64,000 nucleotides of DNA from Sedimenticola sp. (lineage in GTDB: Bacteria; Pseudomonadota; Gammaproteobacteria; Chromatiales; Chromatiaceae): positions 40,900-104,899 of the forward strand of contig JALSRN010000094.1 in NCBI GenBank assembly GCA_026984735.1, written 5' to 3'. A model generated the notes under the pieces. The model had not been told where the DNA came from. It saw nothing but the letters and a program-made list of their open reading frames with translations, and made no database searches. Made by a program: the position numbers and the translations under genes. Every line of letters starts with the position of its first letter. The stretch's first letter is position 1. Positions 18,981 to 27,490 of the stretch are shown here, in pieces.

Positions 18981-19880
18981 GTGACCCGCCATTTCCTCAC
19001 CCTCCTGGACTTGACTCCCGAAGAGCTGCGCGGCCTGATCCGGCGCGCCCACGAACTCAAGCGCGCCCACCGCCGCGGCGAGATCAGCGAGGCGCTGCGC
19101 CACAAGGTTCTGGCCATGATCTTCGAAAAATCCTCCACCCGCACGCGGGTCTCCTTCGAAGCGGGCATGACCCAGCTGGGGGGCAGCGCCATGTTTCTCT
19201 CCCCGCGCGACACCCAGCTCGGGCGGGGAGAGCCCATCGAAGACACTGCTCGGGTGCTCTCGCGCATGGCGGACGCCGTGATGATCCGCACCTTCGAACA
19301 TGAAAAGGTGGAGACCTTCGCCGCCCACTCCGACGTTCCCGTGATCAACGGTCTCACTGATCGCTTTCACCCCTGCCAATTGCTGGCCGACATGCAGACC
19401 TTCTTCGAGCATCGGGGCGACATCGCCGGCCGCACCGTGGCCTGGGTGGGCGACGGCAACAACATGTGCCACTCCTACATCAACGCCGCGCGTCAGTTCG
19501 ATTTCCATCTGCGCATCGCCTGCCCCCAAGGTTTCGAGCCGGACGCCGAGATCCTCGCGGAAGCCGGAGAGCGGTGCGAACTGGTGCGGGATCCCCGGGC
19601 GGCCGTAGAGGGGGCCGCCCTGGTGGTGACCGACACCTGGGTGAGCATGGGCCAGGAAGAGGAGAAACAGCGTCGGCAAGTCGCCTTCGCTCCGTACAAG
19701 GTGACCCGGGAGCTCATGGGCCGGGCCGAGCCCGACGCCCTCTTCATGCACTGCCTGCCGGCCTACCGCGGCATGGAGGTGGAGGCCGAACTGCTCGACG
19801 GCCCCGATTCGGTGGTGTGGGACGAAGCCGAAAACCGGTTGCACGCCCAGAAGGCGCTCCTTGAGTTTCTCCTCGCATGA
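18981..19880 (+). CDS. argF: ornithine carbamoyltransferase
   Basis: Makes citrulline from ornithine and carbamoyl phosphate. The carbamoyl-phosphate motif STRTR is at residues 52-56 ([13 protein letters not shown]), and the ornithine-side motif HCLPAYRG is near the C-terminus. 299 residues is normal for the short anabolic type. It forms an operon with argD. Its substrate carbamoyl phosphate comes from CarAB, also encoded in the window. Confidence 0.95.
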   Translation: MTRHFLTLLDLTPEELRGLIRRAHELKRAHRRGEISEALRHKVLAMIFEKSSTRTRVSFEAGMTQLGGSAMFLSPRDTQLGRGEPIEDTARVLSRMADAVMIRTFEHEKVETFAAHSDVPVINGLTDRFHPCQLLADMQTFFEHRGDIAGRTVAWVGDGNNMCHSYINAARQFDFHLRIACPQGFEPDAEILAEAGERCELVRDPRAAVEGAALVVTDTWVSMGQEEEKQRRQVAFAPYKVTRELMGRAEPDALFMHCLPAYRGMEVEAELLDGPDSVVWDEAENRLHAQKALLEFLLA

Positions 19881-19942
19881 GCTTTTGGACTTTTGCAGAC
19901 CGATCTGAAAGAATTTCTCCTCCTCCGAAGGGAAGCCCGACC

Positions 19943-20608
19943 GTGAAAAGAGCCTCTTTCCTGCTGCTGTTGCTCCTCGCCGGCGTCGCGGGCGCCGAAA
20001 CCCGCTACGTCACCGACCAGCTCAAGATCACCATGCGCAGCGGCGAGAGCAACCGCCACCGCATCGTCAAGATGCTCCCTTCCGGCACGCCGGTCACGGT
20101 GCTCAACGACAACAAGGCCACCGGCTACTCGAAGATTCAACTCGCCAATGGCAAGACCGGCTATGTGCTCACCCGGCAGCTCCTCCGGCAACCGGTGGCG
20201 CGCGACCGCCTGGCCGCCATGGAGAAACGCATCCGCGAGCTGGAGGCCTCGCCCAACGAGCTGCGCAAGCGGCTGGCGGAGCTGAGCAAGGCGCACCAAG
20301 CGCTGCAACAGGAGCATGATCGCCTCCAGGCGGAGAAGGCGCGCATCCAGAAAGAGCTCGATACCCTGAAGCGCACCGCCGCCAACGCCGTGCAGATCGA
20401 CCAGGAACGCCGGAAGCTGCGCAAACAGGTGGTCACCATGAGTCGCGATCTGGCCGACCAGGAGCAGGAGATCCGCGAACTCAAGAACAGCGCCGCCCAG
20501 CGCTGGTTCCTGATCGGCGGCGGCGTTCTCTTCGGCGGCATCCTGCTGGGGTTGATCCTGCCCCACCTTCGGGTGCGGCGCCGCAAGGACTCCTGGGGTT
20601 CTCTCTGA
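19943..20608 (+). CDS. TIGR04211 family SH3 domain protein (YgiM-like)
   Basis: 221 residues: an N-terminal signal peptide (KRASFLLLLLLAGVAGAE), a bacterial SH3 domain (about 22-85; YVTDQLKITMRSGES is the family hallmark), a long charged coiled coil (about 95-185) and one C-terminal membrane helix (about 193-212) with a basic tail. It is probably an inner-membrane-anchored periplasmic protein that acts at the cell wall; its role is not known. GTG 19943 was chosen so that the signal peptide is N-terminal; the frame is open back to 19877, inside argF. Confidence 0.85.
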   Translation: MKRASFLLLLLLAGVAGAETRYVTDQLKITMRSGESNRHRIVKMLPSGTPVTVLNDNKATGYSKIQLANGKTGYVLTRQLLRQPVARDRLAAMEKRIRELEASPNELRKRLAELSKAHQALQQEHDRLQAEKARIQKELDTLKRTAANAVQIDQERRKLRKQVVTMSRDLADQEQEIRELKNSAAQRWFLIGGGVLFGGILLGLILPHLRVRRRKDSWGSL

Positions 20609-20623
20609 GAACGGCGGCCCCGG

Positions 20624-22063
20624 TCAGAAACCGATCTCCCGCGGCCATTCGATGAGGCGGTCCACCACCGCCCGCTGCTCTTCGTCCAGAGCCGGGTCCA
20701 CGCTCAGCTGCGCCAGCCGCTTGCGATACGCCTCCAGCGTGATGCTGGAGCCGCCTTCGGGATGGGTCAGGCGGTGGCGGCGGTACTCCTCCCAGCGAAG
20801 CCGCTCCTCCCGGCTCAGCGTGCGGGGCCAGTTGCGGGCGCGATAGCGGAACAACAGCTCCTGCAGCTTGGCCGCTTCGAAATCGAAGCGCCGGGTCCCC
20901 AGCTCGGCCGGCGGCGTGGCGCGCACTTTCTCGCAGAGCCGACGGTCATGATCGGAGAGGAAGCCGTCGTAAAGGTTCTGGTCCGGATCGGAAGAGGACT
21001 CGAACGCCGATTCGTGGAACACCTCGGCCACCTTCCGCTCCAGCAGCGCCGCATTTTCGCGAATGAGCTGCAGATGGCGCAGCTCGCGCCGCTCGTCCAG
21101 GTCCCACTTCTCCCGTGCCTCGCCGGTGAGGGTGTTCAGCGGCACCACCACCGGCGCGTGGTTGACGCTCACCATCTTCAACGGAACGCGCTCTTCGCCG
21201 CTCTCCAGGCGGGCCGTCGGCGTATAGAGGCGCCGCCGGATCTCCTCCACCGAAAGATCCAGCAACGGCTGCGGATCCATCCGCAGGTCGTGGACGATGA
21301 CGCCGTTGCGGTTGAGCGGGTGCCAGGCCAGGGGCGCCACCACCGCGATGCAGCCCAGCCGGGCCGGATACTTGTCCGAAACATGCACCACCGGCTGCCG
21401 TACCGGCACCGGAAACTGCCGCGCCAGCCACTCCTTGTCCCGGTGCCGAAAGACGAAGTCGAACAGGCGCGGCTGCTTCTCCCGCACCAGCTTCGCCAGC
21501 GCGATGGTGGCTTTCACGTCCACCAGCGCATCGTGCGCCCCCTGGTGTTCGATGCCGTTGGCCTCGGTGAGCTTCTCCAGCCGGAAACTGGTCACTCCCT
21601 TCTCGTTTTGCGGCCACTGGATGCCTTGGGGACGCAGAGCGTGGGCCAGGCGAACCACGTCGATGAGATCCCAGCGGGAATTGCCGTTGCGCCACTCGCG
21701 GGCGTAGGGGTCGAAGAAGTTGCGGTAGAGACCGAAGCGGGTGAATTCGTCGTCGAAGCGGATGCTGTTGTAGCCCAGGGCGCAGGTGCCGGGGCGGGAG
21801 AGCTCGTCATGGATGGCGGCGAAGAAGTCGGCTTCGCACACCCCTTCCGCCCGCGCCTGCTGGGGCGTGATGCCGGTGACCAGACAGGCGTCCGGCTGGG
21901 GCAGCAGATCGTCCGCCGGCGCGCAATAGGCCACCAGCGGACGGCCCACGGGGTTGAATTCCAGGTCGGTGCGCAGACCGGCGAACTGGGCGGCGCGGTC
22001 GCGGCGGGGATCGGTGCCCCAGGTCTCGTAGTCGTGCCAGTAGAAGCTGGTGGGCCGGTTCAT
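20624..22063 (-). CDS. sbcB: exodeoxyribonuclease I
   Basis: A 479-residue DEDD-family 3'-5' single-strand DNA exonuclease. The first acidic motif is FYWHDYETWGTDP near the N-terminus, followed by a second at GYNSIRFDDEF and a third at HDALVDVKATIALA. The C-terminal part is the SH3-like and helical region typical of ExoI. It acts in recombination and mismatch repair. Its start codon lies right next to the terminator of the upstream rpsP operon, so it needs its own promoter or read-through. Confidence 0.93.
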   Translation of the reverse strand: MNRPTSFYWHDYETWGTDPRRDRAAQFAGLRTDLEFNPVGRPLVAYCAPADDLLPQPDACLVTGITPQQARAEGVCEADFFAAIHDELSRPGTCALGYNSIRFDDEFTRFGLYRNFFDPYAREWRNGNSRWDLIDVVRLAHALRPQGIQWPQNEKGVTSFRLEKLTEANGIEHQGAHDALVDVKATIALAKLVREKQPRLFDFVFRHRDKEWLARQFPVPVRQPVVHVSDKYPARLGCIAVVAPLAWHPLNRNGVIVHDLRMDPQPLLDLSVEEIRRRLYTPTARLESGEERVPLKMVSVNHAPVVVPLNTLTGEAREKWDLDERRELRHLQLIRENAALLERKVAEVFHESAFESSSDPDQNLYDGFLSDHDRRLCEKVRATPPAELGTRRFDFEAAKLQELLFRYRARNWPRTLSREERLRWEEYRRHRLTHPEGGSSITLEAYRKRLAQLSVDPALDEEQRAVVDRLIEWPREIGF

Positions 22064-22066
22064 GCG

Positions 22067-22121
22067 AAAAAGCCACCGGGGCGGAGTTCCCCGATAGCCC
22101 GATCAGCGTTCCGCCGGGTGG
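22067..22121 (-). terminator. terminator of the rpsP-rimM-trmD-rplS operon
   Basis: On the minus strand CCACC(C)GGCGGA (22121-22110) pairs with TCCGCC(CC)GGTGG (22085-22073) around a 24-base loop, followed by C and five T (22071-22067). It begins ten bases after the rplS stop and ends just before the sbcB ATG. Confidence 0.65.
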
Positions 22122-22130
22122 GAGACGGGC

Positions 22131-22475
22131 TCAGATCTTCTCCTTGATGCGGGCCGCCTTGCCGGTGCGTCCACGCAGGTAGTAGAGCTTGGCGCGACGC
22201 ACGTCGCCCCGGCGCTTCACTTCGATGCTGTCGATGAGCGGGCTGTGTGTCTGGAAAGTCCGCTCGACCCCTTCGCCGTGGGAGATCTTGCGCACGGTGA
22301 AGGCGGAGTTGAGGCCCCGGTTGCGCTTGGCGATGACCACCCCTTCGAAGGCCTGCAGGCGCTCGCGGTTGCCCTCTTTCACCTTCACCTTCACAACGAC
22401 GGTGTCGCCGGGCCCGAAGTCCGGGATCTCCTTGTTCATCTGTTCCGCTTCGAGTTCCTGGATGATGTCGCTCAT
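22131..22475 (-). CDS. rplS: 50S ribosomal protein L19
   Basis: 114 residues, the normal length for L19, with the typical [20 protein letters not shown] and the C-terminal [25 protein letters not shown]. It sits at the 30S-50S interface. Last gene of the rpsP operon, 56 bases after trmD. Confidence 0.98.
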   Translation of the reverse strand: MSDIIQELEAEQMNKEIPDFGPGDTVVVKVKVKEGNRERLQAFEGVVIAKRNRGLNSAFTVRKISHGEGVERTFQTHSPLIDSIEVKRRGDVRRAKLYYLRGRTGKAARIKEKI

Positions 22476-22531
22476 CGTTGCCGCTCCTCTGTTCGTGGCG
22501 CCTCACGGCGCGTCGGTTTCGTAAATCGATT

Positions 22532-23293
22532 CTACTCTTCCCGGGGCGTGGAGCCCGCCACGCCCTGATGGGTCTGTATGTACTCTTCCAGCAGCTCGCG
22601 CTCCTCTTCGGAGAGCCGCCTCCGGGCCAGCAGTTCCGGCCGCCTCAGCCAGGTGCGTCCCAACGCCTGTTGCAGCCGCCAGCGGCGGATCGCCTCATGG
22701 TCGCCGGAACGCAGCACCTCCGGCACCCGCCGTCCTTCCAGCTCCTCCGGCCTGGTGTACTGGGGAAAGTCCAGCAGGCCGTTCATGTAGGAGTCCTGCG
22801 CCGCCGACTCCTCGTGCCCCAGCGCTCCCGGCAACAACCGGATCACCGCGTCCAGGATCACCATGGCCGCCAGCTCGCCGCCGGAGAGGACGTAGTCCCC
22901 GATGGACCACTCCTCGTCCACGCAACACTCCACCAGCCGCTCGTCGATCCCTTCGTAGCGACCGGCGAGAAGGATCACCCCTTCCCGCTGCGCCATTTCA
23001 CGCGCGACACCCTGGTGGAAGCGCCGCCCCTGCGGGGTGAGATGGACCACCCGGCTGGCGGGAGCCGCGGCGCGGGCCCGCTCGAGGGCGCGCTTGAGCG
23101 GCTCCACCTTCATCACCATGCCGGGACCGCCGCCGTAGGGCCGATCGTCCACGGTGCGGTGGAGATCCTCGGTATAGTCCCGCGGATTCCACAGATGGAG
23201 CTCCGCCACTCCCTTACGCAACGCCCGACCGGTGACGCCCGATTCCATGGCCCGGAACATCTCCGGAAAGAGGGTGACGACATCGAAGCGCAT
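22532..23293 (-). CDS. trmD: tRNA (guanine-N1)-methyltransferase
   Basis: Methylates G37 of tRNAs with SAM, which prevents frameshifting. 253 residues with the SPOUT trefoil-knot motifs [12 protein letters not shown] and [15 protein letters not shown]. The start ATG overlaps the rimM stop (TGATG). Confidence 0.97.
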   Translation of the reverse strand: MRFDVVTLFPEMFRAMESGVTGRALRKGVAELHLWNPRDYTEDLHRTVDDRPYGGGPGMVMKVEPLKRALERARAAAPASRVVHLTPQGRRFHQGVAREMAQREGVILLAGRYEGIDERLVECCVDEEWSIGDYVLSGGELAAMVILDAVIRLLPGALGHEESAAQDSYMNGLLDFPQYTRPEELEGRRVPEVLRSGDHEAIRRWRLQQALGRTWLRRPELLARRRLSEEERELLEEYIQTHQGVAGSTPREE

Positions 23294-23844
23294 CAGAAGT
23301 CCGGGTCCCAGTCCACCCGGATCCTGCCCCCGACCAGATCGACGTCGTGAACCACTTCGCCGGGGAGCCAGGGAATCAAGCGCTCCCTTTCGCCCTTCAC
23401 CACCAACACGTCGTTGGCGCCGGTCTCCATCAGGTGGTCCACGCGGCCCAGCGCCACCCCCTGCAGATCGACCACCTCCAGTCCCTCGAGGTCGGTCCAG
23501 TAGTAACCTTCTTCGCTCTCGCCCAGTTGCCACCGCCGCACGGCGATGGTGGCCCCCATGAGCCGCCTCGCCTGTTCACGATCGGTGCAGCCGCGCAGCT
23601 GCGCCACCAGGGTCTTTCCCTGCGGGCGGCCACGGACCACCTCCCACGGCTCCCACACCCCATGGCGCAACAGGTACCAGGGCGAGTAGTCCAGTATGTT
23701 CTCGCGGGGCCGGGTGTCGGAGTGGACCTTCACCCACCCCTGCACCCCGTGCAATCCCGAAACGCGGCCGAGGGCGACCAGCCGATCCGGCCCGTCGCCC
23801 TCGCGCATTCCGCTCAACTGGCGACCGCCCAGGTCCGGCGCCAC
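23293..23844 (-). CDS. rimM: ribosome maturation factor RimM
   Basis: Helps assemble the 30S head and binds S19. 183 residues: RimM N-domain ([17 protein letters not shown]) and a PRC-barrel C-domain ([18 protein letters not shown]). GTG 23844 is preceded by GAGG at a good distance and lies eight bases after the rpsP stop; an in-frame ATG at 23808 is the other option. Confidence 0.93.
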   Translation of the reverse strand: MAPDLGGRQLSGMREGDGPDRLVALGRVSGLHGVQGWVKVHSDTRPRENILDYSPWYLLRHGVWEPWEVVRGRPQGKTLVAQLRGCTDREQARRLMGATIAVRRWQLGESEEGYYWTDLEGLEVVDLQGVALGRVDHLMETGANDVLVVKGERERLIPWLPGEVVHDVDLVGGRIRVDWDPDF

Positions 23845-23852
23845 CGACGGCC

Positions 23853-24116
23853 TCAGGCGGCTTCGCTCTGCGCCTGCCTGCGGTACTGCTTCACCAGCGC
23901 CTCGACCCGCTCGGTCATCTTGGCGCCCTGGCCCAGCCAGTGCTCCACCCGCTCCAGATCGATGCGCAGCGGCACCTCCTGCCCCCTGGCCACGGGGTTG
24001 AAGAAACCGAGGCGCTCGATGTAGCGGCCGTCACGGGGGCTGCGGGAGTCAGCCGCCACGATGTGGTAGAAGGGGCGCTTCTTGGCGCCGGTCCTGGCGA
24101 GACGAATCGTAACCAT
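23853..24116 (-). CDS. rpsP: 30S ribosomal protein S16
   Basis: 87 residues with the signature [20 protein letters not shown], normal for S16. First gene of the rpsP-rimM-trmD-rplS operon. Confidence 0.98.
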   Translation of the reverse strand: MVTIRLARTGAKKRPFYHIVAADSRSPRDGRYIERLGFFNPVARGQEVPLRIDLERVEHWLGQGAKMTERVEALVKQYRRQAQSEAA

Positions 24117-24184
24117 ACTGTTGTCGAAGTCCTGTTGTTTCCAATCTGGGCGAACCGGAATGGGCCGGTCCGGGAAAACAGCGT

Positions 24185-24190
24185 ATTCTA
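24185..24190 (-). promoter_or_regulatory. likely -10 element of the rpsP operon
   Basis: TAGAAT on the minus strand, 68 bases before the rpsP start, in the 187-base gap shared with the divergent decarboxylase gene. The -35 region is weak. Position and match to the -10 consensus are the only support. Confidence 0.4.
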
Positions 24191-24303
24191 CCCTTTTTGC
24201 TGGGAAAGTGAAGCCTGAAAAAGGCTTTCATCGGCGGAAATCCCACCAAACTGGTGTATCATTTGCGCCATTTTCCCTCCCCGCCCACATTGCGCGGCAC
24301 GCC

Positions 24304-25728
24304 ATGAACGAAGCCACCCTCTTCCGGCAGCTGGCCGACCTGCTCGTGCGCCACCGTGCCCGCGAAAAGGCGGACCCGCTTTTGCGTCCGCACGAACCGG
24401 ATGCGCTGGCGCGCCTTCTCGAGCTGGAGCGCCCCGCCAAGGGCGACTGGCGGCAGATCCTGGCCTGGCTCGAAGCCTACCTGGAGCACTCGGTGAAGAC
24501 CGGACACCCGGGCTTTCTCAACCGCATGTGGTCGGGCGCCAACCTCCCCTCCATCCTCGCCGAAATGGTGGTGGCGGTCAGCAACACCTCGGCCTGCACC
24601 TACGAAGCCGCGCCGGTCTCCACCCTCATGGAGCGCTACATGCTCGAGACCATGCTGGAGCTGGTGGGTTTCGACGAGGGCGAGGGGCAGATGACCAGCG
24701 GCTCCAGCCAGGGCAACCTGGTGGCCATGCTGGCGGCGCGCAACGAACGGCTCCAGACCGCCAAGGAAGAGGGGCTGTGGCGGCAACCTCCTCTCTATGC
24801 CTTCGTCTCCGCCGAGGCCCACTATTCGCTGGACAAGGCGGCCAACGTGTTGGGGATCGGCACCGACCACCTGAGAAAGGTGGCCGTGGACCGGCGGGGC
24901 CGCATGGATCCCGACGCCCTGGCGGACGAACTGGAGCGGTGCCGCAGGGACGGCGGCCGCCCCTTCTTCGTCTGCGCCACTTTGGGCACCACGGTGCGGG
25001 GCGCCTACGACCCGCTCGAACCCCTGGCGGCCTTGCGCGAAGAGTACGGTTTCTGGCTGCACGGAGACGGCGCCTGGGGCGGCGCGGCGCTGCTCGACGA
25101 TCGACTGCGGCGACGCTTTCTCACGGGGGTGGAGCGGCTCGACTCCTTCACCTGGGACTTCCACAAGATGCCGGGCACCAACCTCACCTGCAACATGCTG
25201 CTCTTCAACGGTCGTCGGGACGGATTCCGCTGCGCGTGCAGCGCCGGGGAACACAGCTACCTGTTCCGCGAAGAGAGCGACACCCACCCCCTCGACCTGG
25301 GCGTGGGCTCGCTCCAGTGCGCCCGGCGGGTGGACAGCCTCAAATGGTTCCTCGACTGGAAGTATTTCGGCAAAAAAGGGCTGGCCCGACGGGTGCGGCG
25401 CTACCTGGAGCTGGCGGAATACGCCGAGCGCCGCGTCGGCGAGATGGCGGAGCTGGAGATGGTGGCGCCGCGCGAATCCTTCAACGTCTGCTTCCGTTAC
25501 CGCGCGGCCCGAAAGAACGACTGCAACGACCTCAACCTCCGCCTGCGCCATCGTCTCCTCCGGCAAGGCGCGGCGCTGGTGGGGGTGGGCTGGATCGGCG
25601 AGAAGCTGGCCTTGCGCCTGCTCATCACCCATCCTGATTTCGACGAGACGGCGGTGGACCGCTTTCTCGAGCAGGTGGCGGCGGCCGGGCGGGAACTGGA
25701 CAGGCTCAGCCCGGATAGAGAGGCTTGA
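24304..25728 (+). CDS. group II PLP-dependent amino acid decarboxylase
   Basis: 474 residues. The PLP lysine is K288 in TWDFHKMPGTNLTCN, and the aspartate that contacts the pyridine ring is D255 in WLHGDGAWGG. The N-terminal GHPGFLNRMWSG and the TSGSSQGNL loop place it with glutamate, aspartate 1-, cysteine sulfinate and diaminobutyrate decarboxylases. The substrate cannot be fixed from sequence inspection; aspartate decarboxylation to beta-alanine (PanP-like) is one option. ATG 24304 was chosen by the family N-terminus; the frame is open upstream into the rpsP leader. It converges with batD and the ends overlap by 23 bases. Confidence 0.85.
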   Translation: MNEATLFRQLADLLVRHRAREKADPLLRPHEPDALARLLELERPAKGDWRQILAWLEAYLEHSVKTGHPGFLNRMWSGANLPSILAEMVVAVSNTSACTYEAAPVSTLMERYMLETMLELVGFDEGEGQMTSGSSQGNLVAMLAARNERLQTAKEEGLWRQPPLYAFVSAEAHYSLDKAANVLGIGTDHLRKVAVDRRGRMDPDALADELERCRRDGGRPFFVCATLGTTVRGAYDPLEPLAALREEYGFWLHGDGAWGGAALLDDRLRRRFLTGVERLDSFTWDFHKMPGTNLTCNMLLFNGRRDGFRCACSAGEHSYLFREESDTHPLDLGVGSLQCARRVDSLKWFLDWKYFGKKGLARRVRRYLELAEYAERRVGEMAELEMVAPRESFNVCFRYRAARKNDCNDLNLRLRHRLLRQGAALVGVGWIGEKLALRLLITHPDFDETAVDRFLEQVAAAGRELDRLSPDREA

Positions 25729-27490
25729 GCGCTCCAGCCGCCGGCCGGGCTTCGTCCTCTTTCCGGCGGGCGGCCAGCCGCTTCAAGCCGGCCTCGATCG
25801 CTTTGCCGTCCCAGGTGCCGCTCCCCTCTCCGTAAAGCTGACGGCTCAGCCCCAGAAGCATCGCCGCCAGCGGAGGATCGAGACGGCGCGCCATCGCCTC
25901 CAGAGAACGGGGCGGCGACTCGCGCCACAACAGGGGCGCCAGCTCCAGCAGCGCCTGGCGCATCGCCTTGGCGTCCTCTCCGGCGGCGGCCTGGCGCAGC
26001 CGTTTCCACGCCCGGCGCGGCGCATCCGTCCTCCGCTCCGTCTCTTCCCTTTTGGAGGAGGGACTGTCACCGCCCTTTCCGCGCGCCCGCAGCCAGGCGA
26101 CCAGAGTGACGAGCCAGAGCGCCAGCAGCGCCAGGTTGCTCGCCGCCAACCAAGGCACCCAGTTCCCCGCCGCGGGAGGGGCCGTCGATGCGATGGCCGC
26201 CGGAGCGGAGGACGCCGGTGCCGGCGCGGTGGCCGGCGCCGGCGGGGCGGAGGAGTCCACGCCCCCTCCCGCCGCGCCGGGGGCCACCCGCAACCGGCGC
26301 GCCGGCAGCCGGGCCACCGCCTCCGAATCGGTATCCAGGTTCCACCAGTGGAGCTCCACCGCCGGCAGCTCGTACTCGCCCTGCTTGACGGGGATGAGGG
26401 CGAACTTGCGCGTCTGCGAGGCGCGCACGCCCCCCGCCACCGCCCGTTCCTCGATCTTCGGATCGTCGGGATAGATGCGCACGCCCGCCACCGGCGGCAG
26501 CTCCAGGTCGGGCAGTTCGCCGCGGCTGACCCCGTCCGCCGTGAGCGTGAGGGTGCGGGTGACCGGCTCGCCGGCCTCGAGCCGGTCGGGGGACTTGGAC
26601 CACTGCTCTTGCAACCGCAGATGGCGGGCCGGAAGCCAGTGTTTGCCCTGGTAGGCGGGCGGAACCGGCTTCACCTCCAGCGCCAAAGGCCGGCTGCGCA
26701 CCACCCGGCGCACGGTGTTCTGACGCGAGAAAAAGTCGTCGAAGAAGGGATCGCCGAACGGCGGGCGGCGCAGCGCCGCCCGCCTGCCCGAAGGCACCCG
26801 CAGATCCAGCACCAGAGGGTCCATCTCCAGCTTGCCGCTGGCCTGGGGAAAGAGCGCGTAGCGGCGCTCGATCACCTGCCACTGGAGGCCGTCTCGAAGC
26901 GCCTGGTAGTTGCGGTCTTTTCCCAGCTGCTCCGCCAGCACCCCGCCCCCCTGAAAATGGGGCTCCGAAAGCGACGCCTGGCGCCACTGGATGCGGTGGA
27001 AGATGCGCACCGTCAGAATCACCTGCTGCTGCACGTAGGGGCGCTTTTCGTCGACGGCGACCTCGATGAAGAGATCGCCCTTCCCCTTGGCCGCCGCCGG
27101 CGCCCGGATCACTTCGACGGTGACCGGAGGACTCTTCTCCTTGCCGAAGGAAACCGGGGGAACGGTCAGCTTTCCCGCCCGCTTGGCCAGGGCGCTCACC
27201 AAATACTGGTCGGTTCGCTCCATCTTGCCGTTGACGAAGGTGGTGCGCAGCGAACGACTGGTGCCGAGCACCTGGAACTCCTTCTCCAGCACCGAAAAAT
27301 CGGGCGCCCCCTGCACCTCTCCGTGAACCGTGAAGGTGATCTGGAAGCTCTCGTTCAGATGCACCGGATTGGGTTCCACCGCCACCTCGACCGAGGCGGC
27401 CGCCGCCGCGCCCGCCGTCGCCAGCAGGAGGAACAGAAGGGCCGCCATCCGCAGGACACGTTCACCAGGGATTCTGTTCGGAGGCGTCAT
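25706..27490 (-). CDS. batD: BatD-like protein
   Basis: 594 residues: a signal peptide (MAALLFLLLATAGAAAAAS at about residues 15-33), two or more immunoglobulin-like repeats (about 35-420) with VEPNPVHLNESFQITFTV, a Pro/Ala-rich linker (about 440-475), one membrane helix (about 480-500) and a cytoplasmic C-terminal domain. BatD proteins belong to the Bat group, linked in Bacteroides and Leptospira to oxygen tolerance, and work with MoxR ATPases in envelope protein maturation. The start overlaps the preceding gene by 29 bases; a later Met at about residue 15 is possible. Confidence 0.85.
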   Translation of the reverse strand: MTPPNRIPGERVLRMAALLFLLLATAGAAAAASVEVAVEPNPVHLNESFQITFTVHGEVQGAPDFSVLEKEFQVLGTSRSLRTTFVNGKMERTDQYLVSALAKRAGKLTVPPVSFGKEKSPPVTVEVIRAPAAAKGKGDLFIEVAVDEKRPYVQQQVILTVRIFHRIQWRQASLSEPHFQGGGVLAEQLGKDRNYQALRDGLQWQVIERRYALFPQASGKLEMDPLVLDLRVPSGRRAALRRPPFGDPFFDDFFSRQNTVRRVVRSRPLALEVKPVPPAYQGKHWLPARHLRLQEQWSKSPDRLEAGEPVTRTLTLTADGVSRGELPDLELPPVAGVRIYPDDPKIEERAVAGGVRASQTRKFALIPVKQGEYELPAVELHWWNLDTDSEAVARLPARRLRVAPGAAGGGVDSSAPPAPATAPAPASSAPAAIASTAPPAAGNWVPWLAASNLALLALWLVTLVAWLRARGKGGDSPSSKREETERRTDAPRRAWKRLRQAAAGEDAKAMRQALLELAPLLWRESPPRSLEAMARRLDPPLAAMLLGLSRQLYGEGSGTWDGKAIEAGLKRLAARRKEDEARPAAGALKPLYPG

